Of a stretch of 33,622 bases of DNA, positions 1 to 7,087 are shown piece after piece. Both the position numbers and the translations under genes were made by a program. The notes below the pieces were generated by a model, which was not told the DNA's origin, ran no database searches, and saw only the letters and a list, made by a program, of their open reading frames with translations. Numbering within the stretch: the stretch's first letter is position 1; each line of letters begins with the position of its first letter. This DNA comes from Myxococcales bacterium (GTDB taxonomy: Bacteria; Myxococcota_A; UBA796; SXON01), in NCBI GenBank assembly GCA_009692605.1, contig SHYV01000019.1:1-33622 (forward strand), read 5' to 3'.

Positions 1-201
1 ATCGATGGTCCCGACGCTGGTGACGGTGAACAGCTGAGTGGCGGACGCGCCCATCTCCACGTCGGCGAAGCTGAGGCTCTCCGGCGAGACGTCGATCACC
101 GGCTGGTTGGCGTCGGGATCCTGCTTGGTGATCAGCCCGTTGTCGATGCCACAGCCTGCGGCGAGGAGGAGAGGGAAAGAAGAGAGTGTGCTGATGCGCA
201 T
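1..201 (-). CDS. Secreted lipoprotein, N-terminal part (gene runs off the left edge)
   Basis: Reading leftwards from the ATG at 201, all 67 codons to the window edge are open. The ORF track omits it because it has no stop in the window. The product begins MRISTLSSFPLLLAAGC, a signal peptide ending in a lipobox-like AAGC, so the mature protein should start at a lipidated Cys. The following stretch, IDVSPESLSFADVEMG, then QLFTVTSVG, looks like the first strands of an Ig-like ASPM-SPD-2-Hydin or choice-of-anchor-D repeat, common in exported proteins of Myxococcota-type genomes. A GGAG Shine-Dalgarno sequence lies 5 bases upstream of the ATG. The gene diverges from the kinase gene across about 98 bases that must hold both promoters. 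The function of the missing remainder is unknown. Confidence 0.75.
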   Translation of the reverse strand, partial: MRISTLSSFPLLLAAGCGIDNGLITKQDPDANQPVIDVSPESLSFADVEMGASATQLFTVTSVGTID

Positions 202-299
202 AGAGGCTCCGATGATCGACCGCACCGTAGATGAAGTCTCCCGGAAATGCAAGCGGATCGCCACCTGAAATTCGTGTGAGTTACGTGACGGAGTCACCC

Positions 300-2099
300 A
301 TGTCCGCCCGTACCCGCTACTGCAGCCGCTGTCTCACGACCTTCACCATCGACGTTGATCGCTGCCCGAACCTGTCCTGTCGGACCGTGCGTCCGCAGTC
401 CGGCTGGGGGGAGATCCTTGAGCCCGGCGAAACTATAGATCGCACCTATAGAATTCGCCAGCGATTGGCGATCGGCGGTGCGGGCGTGACGTACCTCACC
501 CGGGAGATCGGTCCGCGGAATGAGGAGGTCGGGCCGCTGCTGGCGGTCAAGCTGCTCTACCAGCAGCGCGACCAAGGGCCTTACCTGCGTAGGCTGGCGA
601 CAGAGGCTCAGATCCTTCAGGGGCTGAACCACGCGCAGATCGTCGAGTGTAGGGGGTTCGTGCACCGGACCGGCCATTCGCCCTATCTGGTGACGCGCTT
701 CGAGGCCGGCGGGAGCCTGCTTGACCACATTCGCCGTGTAGGGGCCCTGTCGATCCCGGTGACCGCCAACATCGGTCGGCAGATCTGTTGGGCGCTGGAG
801 GTCGCCCACCGACAGCGGGTGGTCCACCGTGATCTGAAGCCGGAGAACGTGCTGCTGGTGAAGCAGGTCAGCGCTGACACCATCCCCGACCTCAAGGTGG
901 CGGACTTTGGGATCGCCAAGGTCGCGGGCGGGGTCGGGGACAAGCTGACCAGGGTCGGCGTGTTTATCGGGACGCCGCAGTACGCCGCGCCTGAGCAGTT
1001 CGAGGGGCTCACGCCGGAGCCCGCCGCTGACATCTACGCGCTCGGGGCGGTGTTGTACTTCTGCATGACTACGCGCCCGGTCGCGGATTTCATGGGAGAA
1101 CTCGACCCTGAGGGCATGCGGGAGCAGCTCATCCTGCACCTGCCCGTAAAGCTGGCCGAGCTCAACGCGCCGCCGCACCTGCGCCGCTGGATGGAGGACA
1201 CCCTCGCGCTCGCTATGTCCGTGGAGCCAGGCGACCGCTGCGATCTCGCCAACTTTGACCGCCGGCTGGCCGACATCGCGGCCGAGCGTGACCCTAACCA
1301 TATCCCAGTTGCCGCGCCGCGCGACCTGCCGACCAGCACTCCCACGATCTCCTCAGGGATGCTCGACCCATTCCCCCTCGATGTGGGACCGGGGGCCGTC
1401 GGCGCTCGTCAGGGCGCCGATGAGCGAGCCCGCGGTGGGCCGGCGTCGCCCGACGCTTTCGTACCCGATCCCGCAGCGGGGACCGCCGACCCGGGGGGTC
1501 CGCCGCCCCTGCCTGTCATCAATTTGCGCGACCCGGTGCTGGAGCGGCTGAACCGCCCGCCCGCTCCTGTGGTGGGGGCGCCCGTGGTGCTCGCGCCGGT
1601 CGTAGCCCAATCCCCGACCCGACCTGAGCCGTTCCGACCCCGTCAGGAGCTGCGGCTTGCGCCTGACCTGCGCTCGACTCCCTTTCCGGAGGAGCCGGCT
1701 CCGAGCCGGGGTGGCGCGCTCTTCGGCGTGGGTGTGGTCGGTGTGCTCGGCGGCGGAGGCTTGCTGGCGGTCGTTGGTGGGGGCATTGCGTGGGTCCTGC
1801 TCGGCGCCGGCCCCCCTTCGCTCACGGGTCAGGAGTCCGATCCGGTGGTTCACCGCGATTGGGAGATGGTCGCAGCTGCGCTCGGAGTATCGGGGGTGAA
1901 GGCCGAGCGCGTGTGCAAAACACCCCCCTACCTGGCCGTCGAGGCGACCGTCCAGCCAGACGGGGCGGTGAGCCACGTCGCGCTCCTGAACTACGACTTC
2001 GAGCCCGCGCGCATCTGCATGGAACGCGAGATCGCCCGGACCCGCCTTCCCCGCAACGTCGGGAACCTCGTCCGGGTGGCCGTCACCCTTCAGGAGTAG
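300..2099 (+). CDS. Membrane-anchored Hanks-type Ser/Thr protein kinase with N-terminal zinc ribbon
   Basis: A 599-residue eukaryotic-type protein kinase. I start it at the ATG at 300 (MSARTRYC), which has GGAG 6 bases upstream; the track start at 231 has no such support. An N-terminal zinc ribbon uses C8, C11, C22 and C27. The kinase domain covers about residues 50-330: glycine loop AIGGAGVTY, Lys84 in LLAVK, Glu102 of helix C, HRDLKPEN at 177-184, DFG at 202-204 and APE at 230-232. All catalytic residues are present, so it should be active. A Pro-rich linker of about 140 residues follows, then one Gly/Val-rich membrane segment near residues 472-500 and a roughly 100-residue outer domain with two Cys. 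The layout suggests a one-pass receptor kinase sensing something outside the inner membrane and phosphorylating cytoplasmic targets. The signal and substrates are not shown. The next gene begins 2 bases after this stop, so the two are probably cotranscribed. Confidence 0.92.
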   Translation: MSARTRYCSRCLTTFTIDVDRCPNLSCRTVRPQSGWGEILEPGETIDRTYRIRQRLAIGGAGVTYLTREIGPRNEEVGPLLAVKLLYQQRDQGPYLRRLATEAQILQGLNHAQIVECRGFVHRTGHSPYLVTRFEAGGSLLDHIRRVGALSIPVTANIGRQICWALEVAHRQRVVHRDLKPENVLLVKQVSADTIPDLKVADFGIAKVAGGVGDKLTRVGVFIGTPQYAAPEQFEGLTPEPAADIYALGAVLYFCMTTRPVADFMGELDPEGMREQLILHLPVKLAELNAPPHLRRWMEDTLALAMSVEPGDRCDLANFDRRLADIAAERDPNHIPVAAPRDLPTSTPTISSGMLDPFPLDVGPGAVGARQGADERARGGPASPDAFVPDPAAGTADPGGPPPLPVINLRDPVLERLNRPPAPVVGAPVVLAPVVAQSPTRPEPFRPRQELRLAPDLRSTPFPEEPAPSRGGALFGVGVVGVLGGGGLLAVVGGGIAWVLLGAGPPSLTGQESDPVVHRDWEMVAAALGVSGVKAERVCKTPPYLAVEATVQPDGAVSHVALLNYDFEPARICMEREIARTRLPRNVGNLVRVAVTLQE

Positions 2100-2100
2100 C

Positions 2101-3033
2101 GTGCACGTTGTCGTGGGATCTCAGTCCTGCTTCGGCCGCGCCGCCGTCGCCGCGCTGCGCGCCGCAGGGGAGGAGGTGCGCACCGTCGATGCCGACTGGG
2201 AGGACCCCTCCGCCGTGGCCAGAGCGGCTGCCGGCGGCCCGTGCGCCAGCATCACTGCGGGCCTTGAGCTGCCGATGCACCGCTGGCATCGCGATCTGGT
2301 GAAGCTGGCCGACAACATCTGCGCGGCAGCCGAACAGACCGGCGCGGCCGTGTTGTTTCCGAGCAACCTGTACGGGTTCAAGGTCATCTACGACGTCCCG
2401 CTGCCGGCGGATCCGCCGCTGGCCGACGTGAACGACAAGCGCTGCGAGCCGGGCCGGCTCCGCGACGCGATCGAGGCGACCTACTCTCAGCTGGCGGAGT
2501 TGTCGGGCAACCGCGTCATCGTGGTACGGGCGGGGGACACCTTCGGCCCGGGTGCGATCGCGTGGCCCGCAGCCCGAATGGTCTCTTGCGCCAAGGCGAA
2601 GGCGGCGATCCCCTGGCCAGGGAACCGGTCTGTGGGGCACAGCTTCACCTATCTCCCCGACCTCGCGCGTTTAGGCGTCCGGGCGCTCCTTGGGGCGCCT
2701 CTTCCAAAGCCGCTTCGGACCGCGGAGGAGCTCGCCGACCCCGATCTGGCGCCGCAATCCCCGCTGGAGGTTTACGCGCTGCACGGTCATTTGGTGGCCA
2801 ATGCCGCAGAGTGGGCCAGGGCGCTGGGGAGTCCCGGTGCGCGCTGGCTCCCGCACGCTTTCATCCGGGCTCGGGCCCTCGTCGGGTCGGAGCACAGGTT
2901 GCTCGCCGAGGTGCTGTACACGTGGGAGGGAAGCTTGTTTCTCGACGAGCGCCAGACCCGCGCGTGGATGCCGGACTGGCAGGGCACCCCGTTGCCCGAG
3001 GCTGCGCGGGAGGCGGTCGGGTGGTCGGGTTGA
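2101..3033 (+). CDS. NAD-dependent epimerase/dehydratase-like protein (extended SDR fold)
   Basis: A 310-residue protein beginning at GTG, with AGGAG just upstream inside the end of the kinase gene. The N-terminus (HVVVGSQSCFGRAAVAAL) has the strand-turn-helix of a Rossmann fold, but the usual GxxGxxG is weakened to G-x5-G. Later stretches fit extended SDR proteins: VLFPSNLYGF in the position of the active-site loop, VIVVRAGDTFGPG, and a late FTYLPDLARLGVRAL region typical of nucleotide-sugar epimerases. A clear YxxxK pair is not visible around the LYGF motif, so catalysis cannot be assumed. It might be a reductase or epimerase with a changed site, or a non-catalytic relative. Its position directly behind the kinase gene suggests cotranscription. 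No sugar pathway genes lie next to it to show a substrate. Confidence 0.75.
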   Translation: MHVVVGSQSCFGRAAVAALRAAGEEVRTVDADWEDPSAVARAAAGGPCASITAGLELPMHRWHRDLVKLADNICAAAEQTGAAVLFPSNLYGFKVIYDVPLPADPPLADVNDKRCEPGRLRDAIEATYSQLAELSGNRVIVVRAGDTFGPGAIAWPAARMVSCAKAKAAIPWPGNRSVGHSFTYLPDLARLGVRALLGAPLPKPLRTAEELADPDLAPQSPLEVYALHGHLVANAAEWARALGSPGARWLPHAFIRARALVGSEHRLLAEVLYTWEGSLFLDERQTRAWMPDWQGTPLPEAAREAVGWSG

Positions 3034-3049
3034 GCGCAGCAGACCTTGC

Positions 3050-3505
3050 ATGCGCCCGATGAGCGACTGGGAGCGGAATCTGGCCGTTGCGCGCGTGGGG
3101 TTGGCACCTGCGTTGGCCTGGGTGGGTGAGTGGCGGGGCGAGGGAACGGCTCATGGTGAGCCGGTTGAGGCGACGCTCCGGGTTCGCGCAGTGCTCGGCG
3201 ACACGCAGATCGAGGTCTGGGAGCGGGTGGGCCCCGTGGCAGGCGCGGCCGGCGAGCCGCACGAAGATGTCTGTTTCTACCGCTTCGACGTCGCCACCGC
3301 GCAGGTGCGCGTCGTGCATCTGATGGCGCCCGCCCTGGTCGCCGAGTACGCGGTTGAGCTCTCGCTCGACGGTGTAGTTTGGGTGACCCCGCCCAACACC
3401 CCCGCCGTCGTGTGGTCACAGGTCGGGGAGACGCTGCAGAGCGAGGTTTACTGGCCCGATCAGCGTGTGCCGGAGGTGCGCATCGTGTACCGCCGGATGG
3501 TCTGA
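3050..3505 (+). CDS. Small nitrobindin/THAP4-like beta-barrel protein (tentative)
   Basis: I take the ATG at 3050 (151 residues); the ATG at 3059 (MSDWERN, 148 residues) is equally possible, and neither has a strong Shine-Dalgarno sequence. The track ORF starting at 2690 lies mostly inside the epimerase gene and is not the real start. The N-terminal LAWVGEWRGEG resembles the conserved LxWLxGxWxGEG opening of the FABP-like, heme-binding nitrobindin family (DUF1794), and the rest alternates short beta-strand-like stretches, ending EVRIVYRRM. Length is right for a single ten-strand barrel. The family binds heme or small hydrophobic ligands. I cannot point to the proximal His with confidence, so heme binding is only a family-based guess. 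It lies 16 bases after the epimerase gene, probably as the last gene of the kinase transcript. Confidence 0.6.
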   Translation: MRPMSDWERNLAVARVGLAPALAWVGEWRGEGTAHGEPVEATLRVRAVLGDTQIEVWERVGPVAGAAGEPHEDVCFYRFDVATAQVRVVHLMAPALVAEYAVELSLDGVVWVTPPNTPAVVWSQVGETLQSEVYWPDQRVPEVRIVYRRMV

Positions 3506-3685
3506 TGACGAGACCACGGCCCGTGACAGATCGCTCGGGGCCCGGCAGCATCCCGGTCCAAGCCGGCCACCAAGTTCGTCACATTGGGGGTGGCTGGGAG
3601 CACCATGCCGTGAGCATCGCGAGCCATGCCGTCTGCCTCCACACCTGAGGGGCGGAGTGGGTGGGACGGGGCCCCGCTCAAGGTC

Positions 3686-3707
3686 CAAGCCGCGGTACCG
3701 CGGCTTG
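3686..3707. repeat. 22-bp perfect palindrome upstream of infA
   Basis: The core AAGCCGCGGTACCGCGGCTT is a perfect 20-bp palindrome, extended by one C/G pair to 22 bp. A further matching pair, GTCCA at 3683-3687 and TGGAC at 3715-3719, flanks it with an asymmetric bulge. It sits in the 249-base gap (3506-3754) between the nitrobindin-like gene and infA, about 48 bases before the infA start. No T-run follows, so it is not a standard intrinsic terminator. It could be a protein operator, a 5' UTR structure of infA, or a factor-aided terminator of the upstream transcript. I saw nothing else in the gap except a short CGGGGCCCCG palindrome at 3667-3676. Confidence 0.6.
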
Positions 3708-3754
3708 CGGAAGCTGGACGCAGGCGTTAGCCCGCGCACCTCCCAGAGTACTGC

Positions 3755-3973
3755 TTGGCAAGTGACGACCTCATCGAAATCGACGGCGTGATCAAAGAGG
3801 TGTTCCCCGGCGGAGCATTCCTCGTCCAGACCGACGCTGGCACCGAGGTGCACGCGCACCTTGCTGGCAAACTGCGGCGGTTCCGCATCCGCGTGGTGCT
3901 TGGAGATCGCGTCACGGTGGCGGTATCTCCGTACGATTTGAGCAAGGGTCGAATCACCTTCCGGCACAAGTAG
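3755..3973 (+). CDS. infA: Translation initiation factor IF-1
   Basis: A 72-residue protein of the exact family length. IF-1 binds the 30S A site and works with IF-2 and IF-3 during initiation. The sequence shows the S1/OB-fold signature of the family: IEIDGVIKEVFPGGAFLV, then VHAHLAGKLRRFRIRV (counterpart of E. coli HISGKMRxxxIRI), GDRVTVAVSPYDLSKGRITF, ending in FRHK where IF-1 usually ends FRxR/K. The start is the TTG at 3755; an in-frame TAG at 3728 leaves no ATG or GTG upstream, and AGAG 6 bases ahead may be a weak ribosome site. The unusual start, weak ribosome site and nearby palindrome suggest translation is held down, which is inference. It is monocistronic and points towards the GNAT gene. 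Confidence 0.93.
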   Translation: MASDDLIEIDGVIKEVFPGGAFLVQTDAGTEVHAHLAGKLRRFRIRVVLGDRVTVAVSPYDLSKGRITFRHK

Positions 3974-4001
3974 CGCCTGCGCCTCTCCTGGCGGCGATCG
4001 C

Positions 4002-4634
4002 TCAGCCATCCTTGCCGACGACCCTCGACAGGAACAACCTACGGTCCGTCCGCTGGCTGCCGTCGTTCTTTCGGGACTTGACCTCCATGTACACGCCGGT
4101 GTCCTCGAACCCGAGCCGGAGGTACATCTCGTAGCTGGCGTTCCGGCTGGCGCTCGTCCGCAGCAGGACATGGTGGTACCGGGCCTTGTCCATGAGGTCG
4201 AGCCGCAGCTGCACCAGCTCCTGCCCGAGCCCGCTCCTCCGGTAGCTCTCAAGTACGCCAAGTTCGGCGAAGTAGAATGTATCTTCGACTGGAAGCAGGC
4301 CGCGAATGTCCCGCGCCACGTCGCTCTTGGCCTGGACAGGGTAGGCGATTCCGAACCCGGCGACGATGCCGCTCTCACGCACGGCGAGCAGCGTGACATG
4401 GTCGGGCAGGCGCACCGCACGCAAGAGGATGCCCTCAGCTTCGTCCGGAAAGAACCGCTCGTCGTACGGCGGCTCGCTCCAGATCGCCTGATAGGCGCCT
4501 GCGAAGGCCGCGCGCCAGGGCTCGGCGTCGGCGGGGCCCCGCAGCCGCAGGATTCGGATGCCGTCCTCCCGCACGCGCACCACCGGCGGCTCCGCGATTG
4601 ACGTGGCCATGGCGCTGTAGAGGGAGGGCTCCAT
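4002..4634 (-). CDS. GNAT-family N-acetyltransferase
   Basis: An acetyl-CoA-dependent acyltransferase of unknown substrate. The GNAT core is clear: the central strand and pyrophosphate loop FAELGVLESYRRSGLGQELV (RRSGLG is the Q/RxxGxG/A motif A), then the beta-strand VLLRTSASRNASYEMYLRLGFEDTGVYME, which is motif B with the usual YxxxGF. The start is uncertain. I use the ATG at 4634 (MEPSLYSAM, 210 residues); the ATG at 4610 (202 residues) and a TTG at 4694 (230 residues) are alternatives, and none has a good Shine-Dalgarno sequence. It follows mnmE on the same strand, 73 bases after the mnmE stop with this start, so the two may share a transcript. It converges on infA with 28 bases between the stops. 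Confidence 0.85.
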   Translation of the reverse strand: MEPSLYSAMATSIAEPPVVRVREDGIRILRLRGPADAEPWRAAFAGAYQAIWSEPPYDERFFPDEAEGILLRAVRLPDHVTLLAVRESGIVAGFGIAYPVQAKSDVARDIRGLLPVEDTFYFAELGVLESYRRSGLGQELVQLRLDLMDKARYHHVLLRTSASRNASYEMYLRLGFEDTGVYMEVKSRKNDGSQRTDRRLFLSRVVGKDG

Positions 4635-4707
4635 GTGTTGAATGTAGCCGGTCGGGGGGGCTCTACGGAGGCAACCCTGGCTCGCTGCGCTCAAAAACGC
4701 TCAGCGG

Positions 4708-6027
4708 TCACTTCCCAACGCAAAACCGTGCGAACAGACGGTTCAGGACCTCCTCGTCCGAGTCCTGTCCGGTGAGGGCGTCCGCGTGCCGGATCGCGGC
4801 CATCAACTCGGTCACCGCGACGGCGGGCCCAGCGGGTGGCAGCGCCCGGGCCGCGTTGCTGGCGGCATCGGCGATCGCCAGCAGCACGTCGCGTTGGCGC
4901 GCTGAGCTGACGATGCAGCCGGCGTCCACCTGTCCGGTGATCGCGGGGAGGATCGCGCCTCGCAGCGCGTCGATCCCCTCGCCCGTCACGCTGGACACCG
5001 CGTAGTCGTGGGCGAAGCCCGGCGTCCCTCGGTCCAGCTTGGTGGCGACCAGCAGCGTGCCTGGCCGGCTTGCTGGTACCCGTTCGGCCGGCTCCGCGTC
5101 TGTCGCCGCCACGCACACGATCCGCAGGTCCGCCCCCGCCGCGGCCTCGCTCCCGAGCACGATCCCCGCTCGCTCGATGTCGTCGGGGCGGACCGGGCCG
5201 TCATCGCCCCCCGCGGACGGCCGATCGCCAGCGGTGTCCATCAATACCACCCGCCCGCCCGGCAGGACCAGCACGCTCTCGACCACGTCGCGCGTCGTGC
5301 CCGCCACGGGCGATACGATGGCCCGCGTCTCCCCCAGCAGCGCGTTGAACAGGCTCGACTTGCCCGCGTTCACGCGCCCGACGAGCACCACGCGCGCGCC
5401 CTGAAGCGCCACGGCTCCCGCGCGCCATCCGGCCGCGATGGACCGGGCCTCCTGCGCCACCTGATCCAGATTCCAAACCAGCTGGGCGTCCGACGAGAAC
5501 AAAAGGTCCTCTGCGGGGTAGTCGAGGATCGCCTCAAGCTCCGCGGCGACGTTGAGCAGGCGGTCCTTGAGCCCGTCCACAGCCGCACGGAGCTTGCCCG
5601 AGCTGCGGGCAACGAGCAGGCCCTCCGGGCTGGTCGCGTGCAGCGATGCCAACACGGCCTCGGCGCCGATCGTGTCCAGCCGCCCGTTCAGCAGCGCTCG
5701 CCGCGTGAACTCGCCGGGGGATGCCATGCGGGCGCCCACGGCGATGAACGCACCGAGCAGTCGCTCGACGATCAGCGGGTTCCCATGGCAGCTCACCTCG
5801 GCGACGTCCTCTCCGGTGTAGCTGTTCGGCCCGCTGAACAAGGTGAGGAGGGCCTCGTCGAACCTACCCTCGGCGTCGCGCACGGCCACCAGGCTGGCCC
5901 GCCTCGTCGTGGGTGTTCGGCCGCAGACCCGGCGGAGCGCCTCGGGCAGTCCGGCACCCGAGAGGCGCACCACCGCGATCGCGGAGTGCCCCAGCGGGGT
6001 GGCGAGCGCGACGATCAGCGGGTGCAC
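4708..6027 (-). CDS. mnmE: tRNA uridine-5-carboxymethylaminomethyl(34) synthesis GTPase MnmE
   Basis: MnmE, with MnmG, modifies the wobble uridine (U34) of certain tRNAs using a formyl-folate unit and potassium-dependent GTP hydrolysis. The 439-residue protein has the N-terminal folate domain (SGPNSYTGEDVAEVSCHGN, residues 65-83, and GEFTRRALLNGRLD), a helical domain, and an inserted G domain: G1 GRVNAGKS at 217-224, G2 AGTTRD, G3 DTAG at 264-267. It ends FCVGK, matching the family's C-terminal FC(I/L)GK, whose Cys is catalytic. G4 is TKLD (329-332) instead of NKxD, which could alter guanine recognition. The stretch after DTAG is Gly/Asp-rich and longer or more divergent than usual. Start is GTG at 6027. 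It diverges from the downstream-facing epimerase gene across 57 bases. No mnmG is in the window. Confidence 0.95.
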   Translation of the reverse strand: MHPLIVALATPLGHSAIAVVRLSGAGLPEALRRVCGRTPTTRRASLVAVRDAEGRFDEALLTLFSGPNSYTGEDVAEVSCHGNPLIVERLLGAFIAVGARMASPGEFTRRALLNGRLDTIGAEAVLASLHATSPEGLLVARSSGKLRAAVDGLKDRLLNVAAELEAILDYPAEDLLFSSDAQLVWNLDQVAQEARSIAAGWRAGAVALQGARVVLVGRVNAGKSSLFNALLGETRAIVSPVAGTTRDVVESVLVLPGGRVVLMDTAGDRPSAGGDDGPVRPDDIERAGIVLGSEAAAGADLRIVCVAATDAEPAERVPASRPGTLLVATKLDRGTPGFAHDYAVSSVTGEGIDALRGAILPAITGQVDAGCIVSSARQRDVLLAIADAASNAARALPPAGPAVAVTELMAAIRHADALTGQDSDEEVLNRLFARFCVGK

Positions 6028-6084
6028 AGCGTCCGGCTATCATCGGCGACCTTCGGGGCGGCTGCGCTGTGCTACCCTTCGCCG

Positions 6085-7068
6085 ATGCCTCCTGCGTCCT
6101 CCTCCTCCCTGTCCTCGTCCCTCGGCTCACCCGGCTCCGGCGAGCGCGTCGTCGTCACCGGCGGCGCCGGCTACGTCGGCAGCGTCCTCGTCCCGCACCT
6201 GCTCTCCGAGGGCTACCGGGTGCACGTCGTCGACAACCTGCGGTTCGGTGGCGAGAGCATGTTTCAAAACTTCATCCACCCGAATTTCACATTCACGCAG
6301 GGCGACGTCACCGACGCGGCCACGATGAAGCTCGCGCTCGCCGGCGCCGACGCCGTGGTCCACCTCGCGGCGCTCGTGGGCTACCCGGTCTGCAAGAAGC
6401 TCCCCGACGAGGCCCGCCGCACGAACATCTTCGGCACTCGCATGGTGATCGAGCACGCGCCGCCCGACGCAAAGCTCATCAATTTCTCGACCGGCTCCAA
6501 CTATGGCGAGGTGCTTGGCGTCTGTGATGAGGAGACCCCGCTCAACCCGCTCTCCTTGTACGGCGAGACCAAGACCGAGGCCGAGCGCATGGCGATGGCG
6601 CGCCCGAACACGGTCGCGTTGCGGTTCGCGACGGCGTTCGGCCTGTCGTCGCGCTTGCGGCTCGACCTGATGATCAACGACTTCACGTACCAGGCGCTGG
6701 TCAATCGCTACTTGCTGGTCTACGAGCGGCATTTCCGGCGCACGTTCATCCACGTCCACGACATGGCTCGCGTCGTCCCCCACCTGCTCCGGAATTGGGA
6801 CGGGGCGCGGGGCATGACCCTCAACGTCGGGCACGAGTCGATGAACCTGACCAAGGAGGACATCACCCGGATCCTCCAGACCAAGCTCGACTTTCAATTT
6901 TACTTCGCGGACGTGGGGAAGGACGAGGACAAGCGCGACTACGAGGTCAACTACTCGCGTATCCGCGCGCTCGGTTTCGAGACTGCTGTCGACATCCACC
7001 GCGGTCTGGACGAGCTGATCGGGGGCTTGCGCCTCGTGCGCATCCGGAACCCGTACTCCAACGTGTAG
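6085..7068 (+). CDS. NAD-dependent nucleotide-sugar epimerase/dehydratase (extended SDR)
   Basis: A 327-residue extended SDR enzyme. I start it at the ATG at 6085; the track ORF from 5008 is an open frame running through mnmE antisense. After a Ser-rich N-terminus of about 18 residues comes VVVTGGAGYVGSVL, the TGxxGxxG NAD-binding loop, then VHVVDNL with the Asp that binds the adenosine ribose, VVHLAALVG, a Ser-rich strand FSTGSNYGE, and the catalytic YGETK (YxxxK). FRRTFIHVHDMAR and the late NVGHESMNLTKEDI fit the substrate half of the family. This complete motif set predicts an active epimerase, dehydratase or reductase acting on a nucleotide sugar. Which sugar cannot be told. No other surface-polysaccharide genes lie beside it. 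The 2101-3033 protein is a distant relative that has lost several of these motifs. Confidence 0.88.
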   Translation: MPPASSSSLSSSLGSPGSGERVVVTGGAGYVGSVLVPHLLSEGYRVHVVDNLRFGGESMFQNFIHPNFTFTQGDVTDAATMKLALAGADAVVHLAALVGYPVCKKLPDEARRTNIFGTRMVIEHAPPDAKLINFSTGSNYGEVLGVCDEETPLNPLSLYGETKTEAERMAMARPNTVALRFATAFGLSSRLRLDLMINDFTYQALVNRYLLVYERHFRRTFIHVHDMARVVPHLLRNWDGARGMTLNVGHESMNLTKEDITRILQTKLDFQFYFADVGKDEDKRDYEVNYSRIRALGFETAVDIHRGLDELIGGLRLVRIRNPYSNV

Positions 7069-7087
7069 TCCCCCTTCGCCCGCGCAA

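Noticed and set aside
3508-3648. Short plus-strand ORF (MTRPRPVTDR) between the nitrobindin-like gene and infA
   Set aside because: 46 codons without ribosome site, domain or composition bias typical of a gene.
5008-6084. Long plus-strand extension of the epimerase ORF
   Set aside because: It runs antisense through mnmE, is Arg/Gln/His-rich and has no domain; the SDR fold begins after the ATG at 6085.
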